Of a DNA stretch of 64,000 nt, positions 58,001 through 64,000 are shown in pieces. This DNA is from Pseudeuparius sepicola. Its lineage: Eukaryota > Arthropoda > Insecta > Coleoptera > Anthribidae. Position numbers and translations under genes: made by a program. Under the pieces are notes generated by a model that made no database searches, had not been told where the DNA came from, and worked only from the letters and a program-made list of their open reading frames with translations. How positions within the stretch are numbered: position 1 is the first letter of the stretch; every line of letters begins with the position of its first letter. The stretch lies in the NCBI GenBank assembly GCA_963920635.1, contig OY987298.1, positions 105,963,309-106,027,308 on the forward strand, given 5' to 3'.

Positions 58001-58250
58001 CCGGGTTTTTATGTTACTTTTTTATATTGCTTTTTTATCCTGCTTTCTTTATGTAGTCTTTTATGTATAGTTTATTAGTACCTAATATGCATATATGATT
58101 CTCTTACTCGTTATTATATACTTGTCCTGTAAATGGGGGTTACCTGTTGGGCATTAAATGCTATGTTATTTTAGTCACTTTCTTTCCGGTCCTGGGGCCG
58201 CGACCGAACTGCTTCCGATATTAAACTAAATCTCAATTTATTTTAAGTTT
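54510..58250 (+). mobile_element. Jockey/CR1-superfamily LINE, plus strand, decayed
   Basis: Contains ORF1 (to 55017), ORF2 with endonuclease and reverse transcriptase (about 55090-57929) and an AT-rich 3' tail ending near 58250 after TTTATTTTAAGTTTTTTTTT. It lies head to head (5' ends adjoining) with the minus-strand LINE. The two are different families judged by RT sequence. The 5' end is truncated or undefined near 54510; no target duplication was identified. Confidence 0.75.
55090..57929 (+). pseudogene. LINE ORF2 (APE endonuclease and reverse transcriptase), decayed
   Basis: One reading frame runs from about 55090 to 57300, then shifts by one frame to 57297-57929. The endonuclease shows IYFQNVRGLRSK, LALCETNLHPD, GGGVLLA and LLGDFNCSH. 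The RT has YRPISILSNFAK (residues 128-139 of the segment from 56251), motif A YTDFAKAFDRLDH with Asp197, SGVPQGSNLGPLL at 252 and catalytic FADD at 283-286. The shifted part begins VKDLGVIFDSKLSFVDHI and carries the C-terminal thumb and tail to the TAA before 57930. In-frame stops at 55420-55422, about 55483, 56020 and about 56203, plus the frameshift near 57295, inactivate it. Catalytic residues themselves are intact. Clade within Jockey/CR1 is unresolved. Confidence 0.85.
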
Positions 58251-58952
58251 TTTTTTGTCAAACCTATTTTAAGTATATTTTTTTGTGAATTCGAATACAT
58301 AAAGTTTCTAAACTCAATTGTATAGGAAATGATAAATTAAATACAAATGTACAAATGAACCTGTTTTCAAACTGATTTAGTTGTGTCAAAATTCTCATCA
58401 CTGGAATCCAGGTAAGGTTCTCTATTTTTTAAAGCAATAATTACTTAACTCGAAATTTCCTAAAGATTATTTTAGTTCAAACACCGCATAAAATCCCACA
58501 ACTGATGGCACCAGTTTTTACTTGATATTATGTAAATAGGGTGACACTTATTAGACCCACTGCATCTGTTCCTGGACAACGGTCGAAGTTATAAGGATAT
58601 TATTTATGGGGGATGTGTGTGTAAAGGAATAAATTAGCGCTAGGCGTCGTGGCGCCAAAAACTATTTTTTACCATGCCACTTTTGTTATAGCACTCGAAA
58701 GCCCTAATTTTTCTGAACATTTTTTATTAACGCCTTTAGTTTATTTCTTTCCGTTAGAAAGATTCTCTTCAAAAACCCATTCAAATATTAATTATGGACT
58801 AAAATAACTTTCTCTATCGCTGGTTAAAGTTTGATCGTTAAAAAGTAGGGCGCATTAAAAAATAAACCTAAATTGATGCAAATCAACATTTTGTCCAATA
58901 AAATATGAGGTTAATGCATAGAAAAACTATTTACAAATGCCCTATTACTATA
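58251..58952. other. AT-rich non-coding stretch
   Basis: No supported gene or repeat between the LINE tail and the next foldback element. Confidence 0.45.
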
Positions 58953-61075
58953 CAGTGTGTTTCTAAATAAAAACGACAAATGAATGTGATTAATATGACA
59001 GACGAAAAGATAATTATTATAAGCAGAGTGTTAAAATTTAAATTTTTAAACGTTTTCTTTAATAGTATCTCAAAAACGACAACGATATTAACTTAAAATT
59101 TGGTACACCGGATGCGGGACTAAAATGCAATAAAATGAACGTAATCCCTTTTTTACTCTTTTGATGCAAAAAATTGATCGCCTATGATTGAATGGAACAG
59201 GGACTCTTTAAGGGGACCCAGCATTATAATTTCCAAAGTAAGGCCTATTCTTTCCTCATTCTAATGGTCCCAGTGAGGCCAAGTAGGTATGCCATTTTAT
59301 TGGAGAATCTAAGAATATAACAGGTACTTTGATTGTTAGTAAAAATTAATAATGGTTTCCTTGATTTCTAAAAATTAGACTTGACAATTTTGTGTATACA
59401 ACTACAGAATGTGGCAACTGTCAAATGAAAGAAAGTAATAAGTATGGTAAGTCAGTAGTGCCGATTTTGCTTATTTAAGAATTTGTCGCTATTGCACCTT
59501 GTTACCAGGTTCCTCATTCCATTATTTGTAATATGTATAATACTTGAACTTTCTTCCCTTGTTGAATGTATCTACCCAAGGAACTTTCACAGATTTCGGG
59601 ATGGACTAATAATATTAGGTCTAGTAGTTCTAATCATGGTAGTTTTTCTCGGTGTTCATTATAAAGTTTTTGTAGTTTTATTTCTCTTCCAAGGTAGCTC
59701 ACAAACTTAAAATAAACTTGTAGTCGTACATAAAAACTCTTTAAAAAAGGACCTGACTGAAGTTACCTGCTTAGTAATTTAAAATTTTCGAAATACGATT
59801 TGTTTTGAACTACCTACTTATACGTAATGCCCACGTAATGAGAATTGTAGGATTACTAAAGGTGATACAGGGAAAATCTGGTTGCAATAATTATCGGGAC
59901 TACTACCTACTACAGCCGGCCGCATTACTTTTAATTGACACATCTGAGTATCTGGAAGTTAGAAAACTTAAAAATTGTGAATTATGATGGAAAATCTTTT
60001 GCTTCCTTTAGAATCTATGACACTGGCATGTCACATAAAACCTGATGGTAGTTGGACACTGACATATAACATAACCTTGTATCAGCCCCCTTATGGTCTC
60101 CTTGGAGTCAACTGAAAACAAACTTCCCCTTAAGGCTTCACTTTTCCTATGTGATAGACTGTGATATGCTGGATCCCCTTATTTTAAAGAGTCCCTGGAA
60201 TGGAATAAGCAAATTTTTAGTTTTTATTTATATACATAAGTAGGTGGGCCATTTTAACTAATAGACATGTCAGCAGAGAGCATATTATGCTGCCTCTAAA
60301 AACTGCCTATTCCTTTTACACATTGGCAATTGATTTTTCGCATCAAAAGAACAAAAAAAATGGTTATAAATCTAGGCCCCAAAAGAGTTGTTTTTTGAAT
60401 ACCGAGTTGATTCAACGAAGCTATCAATTTTTCGTTGCAGAAACTTGAAATTCTTTCTTTGCTGAAGTAGTTTTAAGGCAAATCGATAAGAGATTTTTTC
60501 TATGAAGAAATAATGGGAAATTCAAGAAATCTTGGTAACTTCTAAAAAAAAACATAATAAGAAGCAACTGAATGCTTGTGTGGGGAAGGGAGGCAATTAC
60601 TATTATTTTTTATTCGTCATTTGCGGCTAGGGCCGACTTTTCCCGATAGAACTAAGGATAACATTCGCCCAAGTACTACGGAAAACTCTAGAAAAGCGTA
60701 GTAATCCCAGCTAGTGCAGGACAATTAGTAATAAATCACACAGATAAAGCTATTAAGGAGCAATACCGTGAATCCCCAATTTGTGCAGCACTCTTGTCCA
60801 TCAGCGGTGTTTTTCTATAAAAACATGTGCACGCAGTCTGCCTCCACGTCGATTCCAACCAAGGCAGATCGAAGGCGGAAAAGCATGCAGTCTAAATAGT
60901 TAAATGCTCTCTACCTTCTAGTACGACACTGATGAAAGCAACTAAACGCCGCCGGTAGCTTAGTTTTATTGCACTTTATACCCGCATCCGCTGTACCAAA
61001 TTTTAAGTTAATATAGTTTGTCCTTTCTGAAATATTATTTTGAAAATGTTTAAAAATTTCTACTTGACCAACCTG
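58953..61075. mobile_element. Foldback element 12, interrupted by dispersed repeat copy B
   Basis: The left end is TA-CAGTGTGTTTC and the right end ACCAACCTG-TA. Arms match at GGAACAGGGACTCTTTAAGG (59192) against its inverse near 60190, at the TTTTGATGCAAAAAATTGAT block (59159) against its inverse near 60330, and at ATTAACTTAAAATTTGGTAC (59088) against its inverse near 61000. The last pair is displaced by about 600 bp on the right, because a 595-bp segment (about 60368-60962) has been inserted in the right arm. No transposase frame; the 75-codon frame at 59483-59710 is hydrophobic and unrecognised. Confidence 0.6.
60368..60962 (+). repeat. Dispersed repeat of unknown class, copy B, inserted in foldback 12
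   Basis: From about 60550 to 60960 it matches 45148-45530 in order (GAAGCAACTGAATGCTTGTG, GGCAATTACTATTATTTT, GCGGCTAGGGCCGACTTTT, GGAGCAATACCGTGAA, GCAGATCGAAGGCGG). The limits are inferred from where the foldback arm is split. The first 180 bp (60368-60548) are not found in copy A, so either copy A is truncated or this part is a separate insert. No clear target duplication or coding frame. Confidence 0.6.
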
Positions 61076-61180
61076 TAACTTTTTTATTAAGTATTTTTGA
61101 ACTCATATAGGAACTTTCTTGTCTAGAATGATATTTCTCACCTGCCATACTTTGGCTACAAAATTTGGGAACTAAATAAA
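61076..61180 (+). repeat. Dispersed repeat, copy B (first copy 27643-27750)
   Basis: Same order of words as the first copy: GTAACTTTTTTATTA, ATTTT..GA.CTCAT, ATAGGAACTTT, TGATATTTCTC and TACTTTGGC. It follows immediately on the right end of a foldback element, as the other copy does. Confidence 0.45.
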
Positions 61181-61288
61181 TACCTAAACAACTAAACAAA
61201 TACCTGCTCGAACATAATCTTGCATGTTATTGCAGCAACGAATTGATGCTTTTAGATAAAACAGCCTATTTGCGGGCCCTATATAATA

Positions 61289-61482
61289 ATGGCGAACTCA
61301 TTATTGTGTGCATTCACGAATTGTGGAACTGGATATCGAGCTGCAAATCCTATTGTCAGTGTCAATTTTCCGTTCGGAATCGCTACCTCGTGCGGATCCC
61401 CTACGGGCAAAAACAATGGATACGATTTAAAGGGCACTGAAAAGAGCGGAGAAGTGACGCCGCGGAATAAGCTAATTAGCGG
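61289..61482 (+). CDS. Doubtful THAP-like N-terminal exon
   Basis: From an ATG at 61289 the frame reads MANSLLCAFTNCGTGYRAAN followed by VSVNFPF. The C-x4-C spacing, GTGY turn and V.FPF recall the first strand of a THAP zinc finger, but spacing and later residues do not fit well. The frame meets GCGGGGTAAGTT at about 61480, a good splice-donor-like site, which would make this a first coding exon of a spliced gene. No second exon was identified. A chance frame is quite possible; another frame (61243-61440) is equally open. Confidence 0.2.
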
Positions 61483-61540
61483 GGTAAGTTTTTTCCGAAA
61501 CTATAAAATTATTACCTAATTATTGCTTTACAAAAGTTCA

Positions 61541-61909
61541 CATATAAAATCATCATAAATACGATGAGGATGTAGCAATTTGAACAACAATCACAGTGGC
61601 GTTTTGAAATAAAATGAATTCAAGTGTACTTTGACTTTCCAATACGTCAACATGCGCCGGAGAAAGCTTATGCTGTGATTGGTTGATATTCATGGACCCT
61701 ATGATACGATGGATACGAAATTGTACCCTTCAGTATAACTTGAATTTCTTACTTTTAAAGAAATAGACGTGGGAGAAGAAAAAACTATATTCTTGGTGTA
61801 AATCTAGTCTAATCAGGTGATTTCAGCGATGATACTACTAGTGATATTTTCGTAAGTAATATCATAAGGGCATCTAATTTTTCCGAAAAAATCGAAAAAA
61901 CACGTTGCT
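61541..61909. other. Non-coding stretch
   Basis: No supported feature. Confidence 0.45.
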
Positions 61910-62019
61910 AAGTAATATTTTAACAAGAAGCATGAGTGCTGGTGGCAACAAAAATCCGAGTCGAAGACGAGGATTTTTGCACCTGCAGGAATGCATTTTG
62001 TTAAAAAAAATATTACTTA
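61910..62019. mobile_element. 110-bp hairpin element
   Basis: AAGTAATATTTTAACAAGAA, then GCAT..TGCTGGTGGCAACAAAAATCC, faces GGATTTTTGCACCTGCAGGA, then ATGCATTTTGTTAAAAAAAA and TATTACTT. The arms are about 48 bp each around a 14-bp loop. A small palindromic MITE is likely; only one copy was seen. Confidence 0.55.
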
Positions 62020-62441
62020 AAGTACGTTTCACGAATTGTGGCGTACACGTCATCAATTTTTGTATCAATCAGAGACACAAGACCTATTCTTATACGCCCA
62101 GAACTGATTTACTGCATACACCCTTTTGTCTTTGATTAGTCGACATACGTTCGGCTGATTTCAATCCGTCCGTGCATGTGTTAGACAAAGACGCCAATAG
62201 ATCGTATAGGGTAGAGTTCATAACCGCCGTCTCGGGAAGGATATGCCAGCTGTCACAGCATAAATGTAGAAATTCTGTCATTTTGTGCGTATTTTTAAGA
62301 ATTTTCTTTGTTTTCAAGTTTGGCTCTTAGTTTTTACTTGTTCTTGTTGTTGATTATTTTGCCATAAGTTTTGTAATAATAGTGCGGCTTTGGTAATATC
62401 TGTTACGGGTTTGTGAATAAACATTTCCTAATAATCTTAAG
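62020..62441. other. Non-coding stretch upstream of the transposase pseudogene
   Basis: No supported feature. It may include the 5' part of the transposon that carried the downstream pseudogene, but no terminal inverted repeat was found. Confidence 0.4.
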
Positions 62442-63804
62442 ATGCAGGGCTACAGACTATTTAATTTGCAAGCCAGAGAAATTGTAGCGAAGTTATTAAC
62501 TTATTTCAAAGATGAAAAACGCAACGGAGGACCACTTTTACCAGTTCACGCAGTCCAAGAGGTAAATTGCAAACATTATGGCAGTAGATAGTGATTACGG
62601 AATCAACTATTTTTCAGCGTGTTTCTCAAGCTTTAGGCATTAGTTTACGCACTGTTTCACGCATTTCCCACGAAGTGCAGAGAGCAGAGGGTCAAGATGA
62701 TCCCCAGGAAAATCCAACTACTTCTGCCGCGAAATATGGACCTCGACAAAAAAAAACAAAACCAGAGACTTGCCAGAGGAAACGAAAATGGAAGTCAGAA
62801 ATGTTATTTATAATATGTATTAAGAAAGTAAGTTTGCATTCTAGTTGAATTCGGTGTGTGTGTAGTTAAATGTTAAATTTTCTTTCACGTTTCTACATTG
62901 CTATAACTAGATAGTCAGACTATCACTTTACAATTTCAAGGCGCTGTAAAATTTATAATCATAATATATAAAAGTAAAACCACACACATACCTAATATTA
63001 TAACTTCTCTAAAAAGGTGATGGTAAAACGCATTATTTTACAATTTAAATTTGGGTGAATTCATCGGGGTGGTATATCTGATTGCGTTTTACAAGTAGAA
63101 TCCTTGTTTATATAAATAAAGGTAGAATGTGTTAATGCAAGGAAAAGAGCAGAAAAAATATTCTAAAATGCAAGATATATTCAGGAGTTTTGTATCTGGG
63201 TTAATATCAAAGTTTGCTTACAATGTATTTGTTTTAGGGTTAAGGGTAGCTGGAGTGGGTTAGAGTTAAACATATATATTTTTTAAATTTTAAATTCATT
63301 TATTATTTATAGAAAAGCACCTAACTCTGAAGACTTTGAGGGAGGAATTGGCTATTAAAAGTACCGCTTGATATTAGTAAGTCATCCTTGGGTCGTTTAT
63401 TACCACAGATTGGTTTTAAATATAAAAAGGACGACAACCGCAGGGCGTTAATGCCGTTAATGGAAAAGGGTCAGATTGTCTTGAGAAGAGCAGAGTTACT
63501 GCGGAAATATAAAAATAATCAAAACTCTGAGTTGAAGCGGCAAGTTGTTTTCCTTGACGAAACTTGGATATTTGCAAGAGGAAACCAAAAACGATCTTGA
63601 CAGGATGAATCCATAAAGAGCGTTCGAATACCTGAGGGATACCAGGGAAAGCGCTTTATAATTTTGCATGCTGGTCATAATAAAGGATTTGTGGACAACG
63701 CTTCCCTTGTTTATTCCACTCGGTCAAAACTAGCTGACTACCACGGAGACATGAATTGAATGGCGACATTTTTCTAAAATGGGTTAAGGAAAAACTTGTT
63801 CGCT
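62442..63804 (+). pseudogene. IS630-like DDE transposase, three-exon pseudogene, 3' truncated
   Basis: Exon 1 (62442-about 62561) encodes MQGYRLFNLQAREIVAKLL and ends at a GTAAAT donor. A short intron ends at TTTTTCAG near 62617. Exon 2 (to about 62828) gives RVSQALGISLRTVSRISHEV, a helix-turn-helix, then a basic linker, and ends at AAGAAA-GTAAGT. A longer intron ends at ATTTATAG near 63312. Exon 3 gives HLTLKTLREELAIKS, then after a one-base shift DISKSSLGRLLPQIGF. VVFLDETWIFARG (about 63545-63585) holds the first catalytic Asp, followed by FIILHAGHNKGF and LADYHGDMN. Breaks: the frameshift near 63365, a TGA at about 63597 where the family has Trp, and another frameshift near 63757 leading to FLKWVKEKLV. 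The second Asp and final acidic residue are absent, so it is inactive. Family recognised by motif memory; splice sites are inferred. Confidence 0.7.
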
Positions 63805-64000
63805 AGTCACTTCTTTTTCCACAACGTAAATTTTTACAGGAATTCACCCAATCCAACACAGAGTGAGAATAATGATAAATTCAGGCGTAAAAAAATACGC
63901 CTGCCGCTTTTTAGTCTTATTGTTAAAAAATATACCTAGTTTAAAAATAAACTAAACAAACACGGTTTAATAGCAAACCCAACTAATAAGTAAAAATAAT
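63805..64000. other. AT-rich non-coding end of window
   Basis: No supported feature. Confidence 0.5.

Noticed and set aside
1..64000. CRISPR arrays, operons, ribosome-binding sites or other prokaryotic features
   Set aside because: The repeats are transposon ends or microsatellites without regular spacers, and the window is clearly eukaryotic.

Overview
This window looks like AT-rich insect nuclear DNA. The signs are short TAGGTACCTAC-type microsatellites, no prokaryotic gene organisation, short spliceosomal-type introns in transposase remnants, and a transposon load typical of insects (R4/Dong and Jockey/CR1-like non-LTR retrotransposons, hAT, Tc1/mariner-like foldback elements, Penelope-like sequence). 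The order (beetle, moth, bug) cannot be settled from sequence alone. No complete host protein-coding gene is recognisable. The only host-like coding signals are a broken THAP-type zinc finger near 1.0 kb and a doubtful THAP-like exon near 61.3 kb.

Layout. 0-11 kb is non-coding DNA with a THAP remnant, a 99-bp palindromic MITE, a transposase-like fragment on the minus strand, a 1.24-kb foldback element, two tandem duplications and GC-richer islands. 11.5-37.9 kb holds a series of palindromic foldback elements whose ends read TA-CAGGGTG...CACCCTG-TA. Three of them carry decayed C-terminal pieces of a Tc1/mariner (IS630) transposase. One stack at 20.5-22.7 kb is nested three deep and includes a 1-kb near-perfect palindrome with hammerhead-ribozyme-like motifs, probably Penelope-like. 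37.9-40.3 kb is non-coding with a GC-rich patch. 40.3-45.1 kb contains two nearly identical, 5'-truncated R4/Dong-clade retrotransposons in head-to-tail tandem, each bounded by (TAA)n. 45.1-49.4 kb has a dispersed repeat, another foldback element and AT-rich non-coding DNA. 49.4-58.3 kb is a retrotransposon graveyard: a minus-strand LINE carrying a hAT element (8-bp target duplication) that itself carries a 432-bp inverted-repeat element (10-bp target duplication), then a small Penelope-like block with 12-bp direct repeats, then a plus-strand LINE. 58.9-61.1 kb is a foldback element split by a second copy of the 45-kb dispersed repeat. 62.4-63.8 kb is a three-exon, IS630-like transposase pseudogene.

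How the parts relate. These are independent mobile elements layered into one another, not genes of one pathway. The foldback elements look like non-autonomous derivatives of a Tc1/mariner-like transposon, because TA duplications, CAGGGTG termini and transposase remnants occur together. The R4/Dong pair has the longest uninterrupted reading frames and looks the youngest. Several GC-richer, repeat-free islands (about 2.5, 5.4, 27.8-29.7 and 31.6-32.1 kb) could be conserved regulatory sequence of a neighbouring host gene, but that is inference.

I did not find a convincing new multi-gene system. The most interesting material is structural: the tandem R4 pair with a chimeric poly-asparagine reading frame, the ribozyme-bearing palindrome, and the nested insertion stacks.
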